From: Tritrichomonas musculus
Lineage: Eukaryota; Parabasalia; Tritrichomonadida; Tritrichomonadidae
Direction: 5' to 3'
Length of the DNA: 64,000 nucleotides
NCBI GenBank assembly: GCA_039105265.1
Contig: JAPFFF010000001.1
Coordinates: 6,014,001 to 6,078,000, forward strand
A model generated the notes under the pieces. It ran no database searches. It was not told where the DNA came from and saw only the letters and a program-made list of their open reading frames with translations. The position numbers and the translations under genes were made by a program. Shown here in pieces: positions 32,696 to 43,334 of the stretch; position 1 is the stretch's first letter; every line of letters begins with the position of its first letter.

Positions 32696-34706
32696 TCTTA
32701 AATAAACAATAATTTGTTACAATTTATTGTTTTTTAAAATGATTAATACATATATATTATATTTATTACATTCATTAATCAGATAAATAATTAATAAAAT
32801 GATAATCAGATAAAAAATTTTGATCCATTAAGCATTTATTCTAAAATTATAATATGATATATAATTTATTTCTTTTAATATATAAAATAAATAAAATTAT
32901 TAATTAAATCAATTTTTAATATAGATATTAGTGTTTTATTTTTTAACTATGACAAATGAAAAGAAAATTTTTTTTAGCCATTAGTTTGTTAACATTGGAA
33001 AGAAATCTTTCAGGAAGTAAATTTCTCCTACATTTAAGGTATATCTCAAAATAGCATGATGCATTTTGATGATACTTGTTAGGCATGGTCATTGTTATCA
33101 GCATTTTTATTAATTTCTTTTCAACATTTCAATTTTCAATTAATATGAAAGCTTGATAAGAAAATATTGGCTCATTTTATAGTCTAGTTATTTAGGTACT
33201 GCAACTTGTCTCGCAATTTTCTATTTTTTTTTTTTTTAATGAATTTGAACAATGTTTTAATTATTTTAAAAATCCAAAATTCGTTTAAATCGAAGCAATC
33301 AAAATACGAATGAATGCTTAACTAAAACTTATGTTGATGAAAAGTTCTTGAATAGTTTTAACGATCAAAGATTTATCCATTAAATCATTATTCATGAAGA
33401 CAACAGTTTTCAAAAATTTTATTGATAGTTTTTAAAAATTACACTAAAATGTTTCTAAATTCATTAATTTTAAAGGTGCAAAGACTTTTTGCGTTTTTTT
33501 TGTATTTATATATATAACTCATAAAAAAAAAAACAATATATAAACAATTAAACATTTGAATATAAATAATAACATTATTTTATAATATATAATAATAATA
33601 AAAAGTACTATTAAAGCAGTATATGAAAAATCAAATTTAAATCATTCTGAAAAAATTAATGATAATTAATTAAATTAAATAGATAAATCATTTGATGTTT
33701 ATTAATAGCAAATCAGTTATTTGTTCAGTAAAAAATAATGTATTTTTTCAAAATGAAATATTCGTAAATAGAACTCAATTTCAACTCCAAAATTTTAGAT
33801 TGAAAAAAAATAGTATTATATATTAACAATCATTTATCAAAATATTATTTATCACGTATTTGGTGAGAAAACGAACCTCGACAAAAAAATTCGAACGATA
33901 GATTCAATTCTTTCAAAATTATTTGAGTGAAAACTCTCAATTTACTCGTTAGACGATTAGAATTTCAATAAATTATTTTCATGCTAATTATTGAAAATTG
34001 AATATCATTGAAAGTATGTATTATTAATTATATTTATTTCTTGATCAATTATATATATATAATGAGTACACATGTATGATATAAATTATATATATAAAAA
34101 TAAATAATAAATAATAAATTAATAAATAAATCTAATATAATCCTTTATTATTATATAAAAATACATAAAAATAACATTATAAGGTCAATTTATAACCATA
34201 TCTCTCTTTTTATATTAATCTATTTTTATTTTGATAAAATTTGAATAAATATCTTATTAAAATAAAAATATAATTTTAATAATATATATATATATATATA
34301 TAATTATATGAATCTGCATTTATATTCAAAATATTAATATTTTTAATAGGGGATGCAACGATAGGGAATTTTCTGAAAATTCATTCAAATTTTTTTGTTA
34401 CTATACTATTTTTTAAAAAATATGATAAATTAAATATGGACTTATAAATAAAAATGAATTATGGGCTAGTTTTGGAAAATATCTGTCAGAAGTCGAGATA
34501 TCACTTTCATTTTTTCTGAGACTCTGTTCGAGCAAAGGTAATTACACTTTGATGTATATGATAATTTCCATGCATATTAAATTATAATTAATTACTTTAT
34601 ATTTAGCAAATTTTATCAAATAAATTTTAAAATTCTATCTAGGAATTTTCAAGATATTTTAATTTATAATTTTTGAGAGGTTTACAATTTGATTAAATTG
34701 AAAATA

Positions 34707-34809
34707 ATAAAGTGCGTCCACAATTAAGAAAGTATTTTTTGAATAAGCTCATAGAAATATTGAATGAGTTTTCACAATTTTAACTTTCCTAATAGTGGAC
34801 ACACTTTAT
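34707..34809. mobile_element. Miniature inverted-repeat element (103 bp)
   Basis: Arms of 27 bp at 34707-34733 and 34783-34809 are inverted copies beginning ATAAAGTG and GTCCAC, with three mismatches. The interior is 49 bp. TA next to both arms would fit a Tc1/mariner-type target. It lies inside the larger inverted-repeat element. Confidence 0.75.
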
Positions 34810-35093
34810 ATGGCTATAAATAATGATAAATAAGTTGATAAAATAAAATAAGGGTGTCCAAATTGGATATTTTAACCGTTTTTTGGATTTTTTTTTTTTA
34901 AATTTTGGATAACGGTTTTATTTTGAATTACTATTTGTCTATATAGAATTATTAAAAAAGCCCAATAAATTCTTTATTTTTGCATATTTTTGTGCATTTG
35001 CTGTTAATTAAATTAGTTATGCATTGGTTTTTTTAATTTTCTTTGATGCAAAATAAAGGAAATGGCAGAAATTACAAAAATCCAAAAATATTA

Positions 35094-35173
35094 ATGTAAA
35101 CTATAGAATGGATTTTTTATATATCCATTCAATGGTTTACAGTATTCAAAAAAATCCATTCTATAGTTTACAT
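35094..35173. mobile_element. Hairpin element (80 bp) with 25-bp perfect arms
   Basis: Arms at 35094-35118 and 35149-35173, beginning ATGTAAACTATAGAATGG, are perfect inverted copies around a 30-base loop that repeats part of the arm (ATCCATTC, GTTTACA). A transcript would fold as a long stem. It is nested in the desert and could be a mini-element or foldback. Confidence 0.75.
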
Positions 35174-36058
35174 TTTGAACTTTTTGAGTATAAAAATCCA
35201 TTTATTTAAACTTTTGATAGAGCATAGTTAGGTATGAAAAATGCAGGATGACTTGAAATATTATTATATAATATAAAATATAAGGAAATAAATATATTTC
35301 CTAAATATAAAGATTAAATTGACGTTCAATATAAAAAAAAATATATTTTAATTTTTTGACAAAGAAAAAAAAAATTGATATGTTTATTTCAAATAAAATT
35401 ATCAATACATGATATAAAATTGAATTAATATTCTTTGAAAAAAATTGAAGTCTAAGAAAATTGATAATGATTTTCTGAGTTGTTTGATAGTTGTAAAATA
35501 TTTTTAATTGAAAAAAATTGTGAGAAAAAAAGAGATTTCTGGGGAGAATAAAAAATAAAGTACTCAAAAAATGAAATTAGCAATAAAAAGAAATCCAACG
35601 TCACGATTCCAGATTTTTTTATTTATTTCATAATAAGATTTCAAAATAAAACTAGTTGATCAGCCTTTTTTTCCGACTTGTGCCTATTGATCTAATGAAT
35701 ATTCCTTATCATATCTTCATTCATGGAAATATTTAAGAGCAAGCAAACACGAAATATTATAACTTATTGTTTTTTATCAACATTGCTCCAATCAAGATTT
35801 TTTTTAATCATGATATTAGTTATAAAACACTCATTCTTTCATTCACTTTTTGAAAGATTTTAAATTGAATACTTTACCTTATTATGCTCTCTTTTGATTT
35901 ATTATATGAAAAAATGAAAAATCCAAGCTGGATTTTTTTTCCATCCAGGATTACGGTTATCCTACGATAAAATCCAAAATGGACAGGATTAAATTAAATA
36001 AAATAAAATAATAACAGATAATAAATTAAAATTTCATTTTTCTTTTTATCTATATATA

Positions 36059-37517
36059 GTTGGTGGACATAATTATGTTTTTGGGACATAATCATGTTTG
36101 CTCAACTTTTTGAATGGTACACAAAAATAAAACACATTTTTCTCAATACTTTTTAAAGATAATTCGATAATATTATATACTTTATTAATGTATTTTATGT
36201 ACATCATTATTTAATTAAATGAGCTATTATATTTGTGATTTATATGAAATTTTGCCATTAATGTAAAAAAAAGTCAAAATGCTTATTTTTTTCTCAATAA
36301 TTGAAACTTGGGATTTAATAATAATATCATTAATTCATAATCAGTAATGATATAATTTTGTCAGATAATTGATATCTAAAAACTTTCATATAAGAAAATT
36401 TTGATGCACAAAATAAAGTTAAAAATCATATCACTTTTTTGTTTTTTTCCAATAAAAAATAAAAACTTTTAAATTTTTATTTAAATATTTGATATAATGC
36501 AAATAGTATAATGATATTGAAAGAATAAAATTGGCGGTTCTACTCAAGATCTATTACCTTGATGAAAAAGAGTAACTTCTGAAATAACTTAAAAAGACTT
36601 TCAATTTTAGACATTGAGAAATTATTTTCATTATTTTAATAGTTCTTCTATACTTACCTAATATTTATTGATTAATTGCTATTTTTAATGCTATTATAAT
36701 AGAAAAAATAAAAAAGTGAAATTTGTATATTTCTTAGAAAAACCTGAAATCTTGATGGACAACAATGATTTTTAGAGGATTAATAATATATTTCATTGTA
36801 TGTGTTATCAAATAATGTAATTCTGAAATCATATCAATTATGCATGAGTGATTTATGAATGATTTTGAATGAAAAAAAGAAAAATGAAATTTTTCCAAGA
36901 TTGATTCTTTTTCAACCATATTATTATATTTAATATATTATATGCATCATATAGATGATTAATACTGCATCTAATTTGAAATAAAATAAACTCATTTTTC
37001 AAAATTTGTAATTTTGTATGAATGATTTTTGTCATATTTTGAAAACACTTTTTCTTTTTATATAATTATTATTTCAATAAATTTTTTTCTAAAATATAAT
37101 ATATACATTATATTCTAAAATAATAACTATGTTAGAGCAAATTAAAACAACCTTTTTTTTTATGGTAAAAGCATGAAATGTGATATGAAATGAGTTTTTT
37201 GAGTAGTGAAATGAAAATGAAACCATTTTTTCTAATTATCTATTTTATTTCAATAAATAATAATGATACATTTTAATTATAGATGAAAAGTAAATTATAA
37301 TTTTTTTAAATAATAAAAAAATATTCAGAAATTAAAAATTCGATATCATATTTATGATCAAATTTAGTTTGATAAAAGTGAATGAAAATCGGGGAATAGA
37401 ATGTATCCAATATGATATTAATTGTTCTACAATTGTTTTTTTAAAAGTCCAATTTGAATATATAGAAATGATGTGAAAACATAATTATGTCTCCAAAACA
37501 GAATTATGTCCACCAAC
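36059..37517. mobile_element. Non-autonomous TIR element, about 1.46 kb
   Basis: The left end begins GTTGGTGGACATAATTATG at 36059 and the right end is its inverted copy up to 37517; the match covers about 40 bp with a few differences, including two iterated GACATAATNATG-type blocks. TA flanks both ends, extending into TATATA, which fits a Tc1/mariner-type TA target duplication. The interior is AT-rich with no transposase frame. It is nested within the larger 34353-40224 structure and is therefore younger than it. Confidence 0.78.
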
Positions 37518-38608
37518 TATATAAATAATGTGTGGGGAAACTTATACTTTCTCAAAATTGGCTCTAGATTTTATGATGAAATTAATATAATTAATAAATA
37601 TAATCATTAAATATCATAATAAATTAATAACTAAGTATTTTCAACCTACAATTTAAAGATAAATGAATTTTAAAATTATTTTTTAAAAAAATTCAATAGA
37701 AAAGAGAATATTTTATTTTACATAAGTTGTTATTATATATATAATAAAATATATTAGCTATATTAAACATTTATTTTCAGATTTCTATTTTGCATTTGAA
37801 AATATTTCCAAATATCTAATTTTTTTATTTACATTTCACTTGGTTTTTTGATAGAAAATTTAAGAGAAAATTATGTGGTGTGAAATGTTTGTTATATAAA
37901 ATAATGTGGTGTGATATGAATAATTGAATATAGTATCTTAATATATCTCATGATTTTTAATATAAATTTCTAATATTTTGATTATAATAATTATACCATA
38001 TTAGATTGTAATTATTTGCAAATTCATTTTTTATAATATTTGAAATCTACTAAGTTATAAATCATATATTTTTTCCAAGTCGATTTTCTAAAAATTGTAG
38101 GTTCCAATTATAGCAGGATCGGACTATATTAATTTATGAAGTATGTATATTTGATAGCCTGAATTAAGTTGAAAAATCTAGTGCCAATCTTATCACAATT
38201 CAATTTAAAATTTTATAATTATTTTCTTAATTTAACTCATCAATTAAATCAGTTTTGTTTGTTTTTATACAGCTAACATATTTTATTTTGCATATAAAAC
38301 AAATATATTGATCTAATTTAAACTCTATAAATTTTATTGTTGAGAAATGGAGAAAAATATTAATTATTCCAAACTCTTAAAAATAAATGAAAATATTATT
38401 TTTATATAATTAAGATATTGCACAATAATATACATGAATATTGTTTGCCCAAAATTAATATTTATTGAATTATCATAAAAATAAATTTTTTCAAAATACG
38501 TTATTTTGAGTTTCCCCACACTTTTTGAAAAATAAATATTATAAATAAATAAAAAATGTAAAATATCCAATTTTGAGACATTGCACTTGGGAATTCAATT
38601 TTGAATCA

Positions 38609-38685
38609 TTAAGGGTATAGTTGGCTTTTCTAATTTTTGAATAGTTTATTCATTGAAAAAGTTCAAAAACTAACTATGCCCTTAA
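38609..38685. mobile_element. Short hairpin element (77 bp)
   Basis: Arms beginning TTAAGGGTATAGTTGG and ending in the complement (CTATGCCCTTAA) match over 21 bp with three differences. The TTAA at both ends may be the target or part of the arms. Nested in the desert. Confidence 0.65.
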
Positions 38686-39904
38686 ATATTCATGCTTTGA
38701 AATTTTGAAAGGTAAAAAAAACATTCAATTTTGATATAAATTCTTTTATTGACCTATAACAGCTTTTGTATTCACCATAAATTTTGTGTTATTTATATCT
38801 CGAAAATTCCTAGATAAAAATTAAAATAATCTTTTTATTTATATGCAATTTATAAATATATATAAATATATCCAATTATAAAATAGTCTACAATATATTT
38901 TTTAAGAAAAATAGTTTTTTTTATTAAAATACAAATAAAATATAAATATATAGCTTCACAAAAGTTAATTATTTAATTTGCTTTATTTATTACAAGTGAA
39001 TTTATTTTATTAATAAAAATTTAAAGTATCAAAACAAAAAAATAATAACTCCTCATATTTTCTCATATTTTTTTGAAAATTGGTAAATCAATTATTCATA
39101 GGTATTATGCTCCAAAATTTTGTAATCAAATATGTCTCTAGGCAAATAATAATTTTATTATTTTTGAAGTAAAAATATTCCATATTCATCAACTTTTCTC
39201 AGAAATAAAAATGAATTAAAAAGAGTGTAATTACCTTTGTTCGAGCATTTTGTAAAATTCTTTTTGATTATATTTTATACTACCGTTATGACATTAATAT
39301 ATTCCAAAATGCTAATTATGATTTTACAAACGCAATAAATAGAGTAATTTATATATCATCTTGATGTATAGATAATTTGATATATAATTTTGAAGAATGT
39401 TATAGATTAGGTTTATTTATAATAATAAAATAATATTAATATGAAATATGAAATAAAATGGCATTTTTATTTTGGATATATTAGTAAAATATTAAGATGT
39501 ACAAATACTTTTATTAAAATCATTTTGAATATATAAAAAATCTGTTTATAAAAAAAGGATTTTTTCGAAACAGTTTTGAAAATTATGTCAATATATTAAC
39601 TAAATATTTTGAATATGTTAAATATATTTTATTAATATTGGGTAAAATAATCATGTTCGTCTTAAATATTCAAATATAAATGTATTTGTGTAAAAAAAAA
39701 TTTTCAATAATAAACTATCAATATTTTTCAATATCTATAATATTTTATTCAAAAATTGATAAGCAAAAACGATGGTTTCAATAGGACTAAAAGTCTATTT
39801 GAATCAATCTCACATTTTTTCTTAATAATATTTGAAAAATAGATTTTTTAGCAAAATAATAAACATTAGGTTTTATTTTAAAACTTACAAGATGAAAATT
39901 TTTT

Positions 39905-40115
39905 AAAATCAAACAGACCTTCACAAATTATGCATGCGATATCTCGACTTCTGACAGTTCATATCCATTAAGAAGATAGCGTTTATATTTATGATATATT
40001 TTATATGATAAACAGCATATTTAAAATTGTTTTTATTTGAAAAAACAAATATTATAAATCAAACAGACCTTCACAAATTTCGTAAGTGATATCTCGACTT
40101 CTGATAGACATTTTC
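39905..40115. repeat. Two direct copies of a 60-bp block, 150 bp apart
   Basis: AAATCAAACAGACCTTCAC followed by a short variable part and ATATCTCGACTTCTGA occurs at about 39906-39957 and 40056-40107. The period is 150 bp. Both are inverted relative to the related motif near 34484. They look like a tandem duplication in the right arm of the large element. Confidence 0.8.
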
Positions 40116-41621
40116 TTATCAAAGAGGTATCATTCGATTTATTAAAGTTCTCTTAATTTATATTTCCTGTTTTTAATAATTTTTATTAGGGCGTAAATAT
40201 TGTGTCACTTTTTTATCGTTGCATATTATTTTTATTGAATATTAAAAAGAGGTCGACTCTCTCAAATTTTTTTTGATTGAAAAATAATTATATCTTAAAA
40301 ATTAGATATTCTTTTTAATTAATAAATTTTTAAATCAATATTAAATAGAATTCGGATTCATTTATTATATCATAAAAATTAAAAAATTCATTATTTATTC
40401 CATTAATCATTAAAAATAGTGTTTTTATTATGCTACTTGAGGTATTTTCTTAAATGATTTACTATTTACATTATTTTTATGTTGATTTGAAATATAATAA
40501 TAATTTTTAATAAATTATTTTATTGATATTCAAGAAAATATTATTTTTTTCTAAATAAAAATTTTGAATTTAAAATTGAATTAAATGTTAGTTTTTGAAA
40601 AAATTATTTTGATAAAATCAGAATTTTGAAAATATATTATTTTTATTAACAAATACTTATTTTTTTGATAATATATTAGTAATATCCTCATATTAATGAT
40701 AATGTATTTATTATATATATTATAAATCACATTTATATTATTATAAAATATATTTTTGCATTTTAACTCAGTTTATTTATATATCACAATTGAGAATTAA
40801 TTATAATAACGTATTAATTCAATTTTATTTTTCATAAATAATATTATCTTAAATGATATTCAATTAATTACTTTTTAATTAATTTAAAATATGTAAATAA
40901 AATTATGAAAAAAGAATATATGATATGAAGGTTATAAAATATTTATATATTTGGATATTTTCAAATTCCCAAAATCCCTTTGAATGGTGGAAATTAGATA
41001 AGAACTCAAAAATATTTTCCCCTTTCAAAAGTTAAACTTTTTCAGTTTTTATTTTTTTTAGTGAAATATATATATTTTGGCTAATAGAATCGGCTTCATA
41101 TTTAAAATTGCATCATGTTATTGATAATGTTAATATTATTTATTATTAATTTTTTAAAATTTTAGAATATGATAACCGCCAAACGTCGAACCCTTTTGAA
41201 TATTAGAATATATATAAAAAAAATAATCGTTTTTTATCTGAAAAATTTATTTAATAATTTCACTACATATAAAAGAGGTGATTTTAGGCCTTCGGTCCAA
41301 ACTCCCCATTTCCATGGTCATTTGAAGGAATCAGATTGGAAACCTTGAGAATTCGTTAACGATTTCCGTTGCTGAGTCGATTTAAGAATTGGGTGTATAT
41401 GGAGTTCAGATTGGATTCGGGAATGAATGGTTGGTGATGAATTTAGGTGATCCTTGAGAAATGATTCGAAAGTGAAGGTCTGGGAGTTTCGGCCTAAAAT
41501 CACCGGAGGGCTTGGAGGTGGAGATGTGAGGGTTGATTTGAATGGTTGGAAGGGGCAGATAGGGATCATAAGTTTTGCGATAAAGTGGTCTGGGATGATG
41601 TGAAAATTTAATGAATACGAA

Positions 41622-41864
41622 ATGGAACCAACAATTAAGACTTACTTCATAACTGACACTTATGAGAACCAGTTTCCGATCGATTTTGTGTATTCAAAGA
41701 ATCGTAAATATGTCGTTTTTCAGTACTGTAGGGCTACATGTAATGGCTATCTAGATGGCGAGACGGAGGTCCATGCAACGTTCATTCAAAGGGACAAGTA
41801 TTGTGATAGTCTTTTGTGGTATGCGAATCTGGTGCCTCCAGATGATAATCGTAAATATGAATAA
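41622..41864 (+). pseudogene. Unassigned fragment in remnant A
   Basis: An 80-residue frame (MEPTIKTYFITDTYENQF, ending LVPPDDNRKYE) with protein-like composition. It could be part of a structural protein of the element. No homologue is visible in B or C within the window. Treated as a fossil piece. Confidence 0.4.
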
Positions 41865-42189
41865 TAGGATCCAAGAGGGACTTCAAGATATATTTCACTG
41901 ACACGAAAGGTAACGAAATCAAGCCTGATGACTTTAAAGTATTCCTCAAATTGATCTACTAAATGCAAAAATAAAGGATAACATGAACGATATTTTTGAA
42001 TGAATCTCTCTTAATAATAGCCATCAGGGACTCCTTGTCCGAAATATTTAACGGATCCTCTTTGCCATGTGAAGTAAGTGTCTGTACAAATCCACATTTC
42101 GGCCGGGGGAGGGTGAACGTTTGGATTGGATGCATCGTAGTTGTAGTATAGTAGTGATGGTGTATCAATAATCGGGACCAGATAGAATC

Positions 42190-42487
42190 TCACTTAAAAC
42201 GCCCAAAATGACCAACTTTTGGCCCCCTATAAATTTCAAAAATAGCATACACCCAAAGCACCATATTTTGAACCCGCATTTGAACCCATATTTGGACCCA
42301 TATTCGGGGGCCACATAGAGTTCCCCATTTTGTGCCCATAGTGAATTCACCCCAAGACGCCCATAAAACGCCCATATTTGAGCCCATACAAATTCCAAAA
42401 ATAGCCCATAAATGACCCACTTATGGGACCACTTATGGAACAAGCTAATGGAACAAGCTAATGGCACAAGCTAATGGAACAAGCTAT
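42190..42487. repeat. Repeat-rich stretch with a 13-bp tandem array
   Basis: At 42437-42487 GGAACAAGCTAAT is repeated four times with one substitution and a shorter last copy. The preceding 240 bp hold many irregular copies of CCCATATTTGAACCC-type units. Open frames here are low-complexity and probably not genes. Confidence 0.75.
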
Positions 42488-42578
42488 GACAACCAAAAAT
42501 ATCCCATATTTTGGGACTCAGATGATTTTGAGAAAACCTATTTTTATATTTGAATATTGATTATTTATCGCATTCCAA

Positions 42579-43058
42579 ATGGAAGCCACTCCAAGCTACT
42601 CCAATGTCTACGAATACATCAACACACTAGTATCCCTATCGCCAAAACCTGATGGATTTGCAAAATGCAATTTCGCGATATTATGTGACAAGTTCCCATT
42701 CAATTTGAAGAACTCATTGTACCTCGCGAAAGTCCTATATGTATCACTCCAGAATGATACTGAAACCATTAGATTCTACCCTAATAAGCTCAAGGAGATG
42801 AACCTCGAATTTGTCAAATTGACATCCAATAGTAGACGCAAATTGAGTGTCAACATGCAGGAGTTCTTCGTAAATGGGAATACCGAAAAGCACGAATACA
42901 AGGAATGCCCGTATTACAACTACTCGATTGAGAGAACCAATATAAATACCAAGGATCTCATTGCCAAATTACGTGAAAAATACAATATTGCAGAACCTGA
43001 TGTATTCATCGGCAAGCATCAGGATTTGGTATTGGATGCTGACCCAGATTTTGCCTAA
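42579..43058 (+). CDS. Conserved Polinton protein of unknown role (remnant A copy, 159 aa)
   Basis: Clearly homologous along its length to the 152-residue protein at 50164-50622: both share YxYINxL, CxFxILCDxxP, a KVxYxSL-type block, LTSNxRRxxS, EFFV.G, YYNYSI, and a C-terminal L...REKYNI. No catalytic motif is evident. In both copies the gene converges on the packaging ATPase and overlaps its end by a few bases. The frame is open in spite of the decay around it. The conserved linkage suggests a packaging or capsid-assembly role, by inference only. Confidence 0.65.
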   Translation: MEATPSYSNVYEYINTLVSLSPKPDGFAKCNFAILCDKFPFNLKNSLYLAKVLYVSLQNDTETIRFYPNKLKEMNLEFVKLTSNSRRKLSVNMQEFFVNGNTEKHEYKECPYYNYSIERTNINTKDLIAKLREKYNIAEPDVFIGKHQDLVLDADPDFA

Positions 43059-43306
43059 ATCTTTGAGTACACCGCTTGCATATCATGTTCAACCGTGTTC
43101 ACCAATATGAAATCATGTCCAGATAATGTCCTATATTTTTGCCACAACTCCTCGAACTCACAAGGTATGCTCACCTGCTGATATATGTAATTGAGTTTCT
43201 GTCGTGAGAAACCATTGAATATGAAGAATGATGTGCAGTTATTTTTGTAATCGGTTGGCACACCCTTGAAGAACTGGATATTGATGTACACGATTGAAAT
43301 CAGCAT
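43055..43306 (-). pseudogene. Fragment of the packaging ATPase (remnant A)
   Basis: Similar to the last 70 residues of the ATPase at 49261-50175 (INIQFFKG, FFIFNGFSRQKLNYIYQQV, FEELWQKYRTL). Only this end of the gene is present. It directly abuts the polymerase part of element B, so this is the junction of two fossils. Confidence 0.7.
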
Positions 43307-43334
43307 ACTTCACAAACTATATCACCCAGTTGCG

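Larger units (their letters stand above)
34353..40224. mobile_element. Large decayed inverted-repeat element, about 5.9 kb
   Basis: The outermost inverted pair is ATGCAACGATA (34353-34363) and TATCGTTGCAT (40214-40224). Inside it lie further pairs in matching order: CTGTCAGAAGTCGAGATATC near 34484 with its complement near 40088 and again near 39938; TTCGAGCAAAGGTAATTACA near 34528 with its complement near 39224; and TATCTAGGAATTTTC near 34640 with its complement near 38803. Spacing differs between the arms, which fits long terminal inverted repeats later invaded by smaller elements. No transposase frame survives. No clear target duplication is visible. The family is undetermined. Confidence 0.6.
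31537..41276. other. Gene desert built of nested, decayed inverted-repeat elements
   Basis: Almost 10 kb without a protein-like frame and with the highest A+T of the window. Instead of random sequence it contains many inverted pairs, hairpins and short direct repeats: an outer pair at about 34353/40224, inner pairs at 34484, 34528 and 34637 with partners at 40088, 39224 and 38800, and several complete small elements listed separately. The order of partners shows nesting. I infer an accumulation of dead non-autonomous DNA transposons. Confidence 0.65.
41277..43306. mobile_element. Remnant A of a Polinton/Maverick-type element
   Basis: Base composition becomes GC-richer at about 41.27 kb. GGTGATTTTAGGCC (41277-41290) and its complement (41491-41504) form an inverted pair near the left edge. 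Recognisable parts are an unassigned fragment (41622-41864), a homologue of the small protein at 50164-50622 of element B (42579-43058), and a piece of the packaging ATPase (43055-43306). The last two converge and overlap just as in B but in mirror orientation, so A is inverted relative to B. It is broken and only a fraction remains. Confidence 0.7.

Noticed and set aside
34860-35985. Possible further inverted pair with GTCCAAATTGGAT-like ends
   Set aside because: The two ends match only over short, interrupted stretches, so I could not separate it from chance in this AT-rich DNA.
37530-38521. GTGTGGGGAAAC and its complement about 1 kb apart
   Set aside because: A second nearby inverted pair (CTCAAAATTGG with CCAATTTTGAG) lies in an order that does not fit a simple terminal repeat; the arrangement is unresolved.
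41318-41569. Pro/Ser-rich minus-strand frame at the left edge of remnant A
   Set aside because: It crosses the inverted-repeat pair and has no good support; possibly a low-complexity by-product.
42165-42467. Gly/Trp-rich minus-strand frames of up to 100 codons
   Set aside because: Produced by the repetitive CCCATATTTG-type units; not protein-like.
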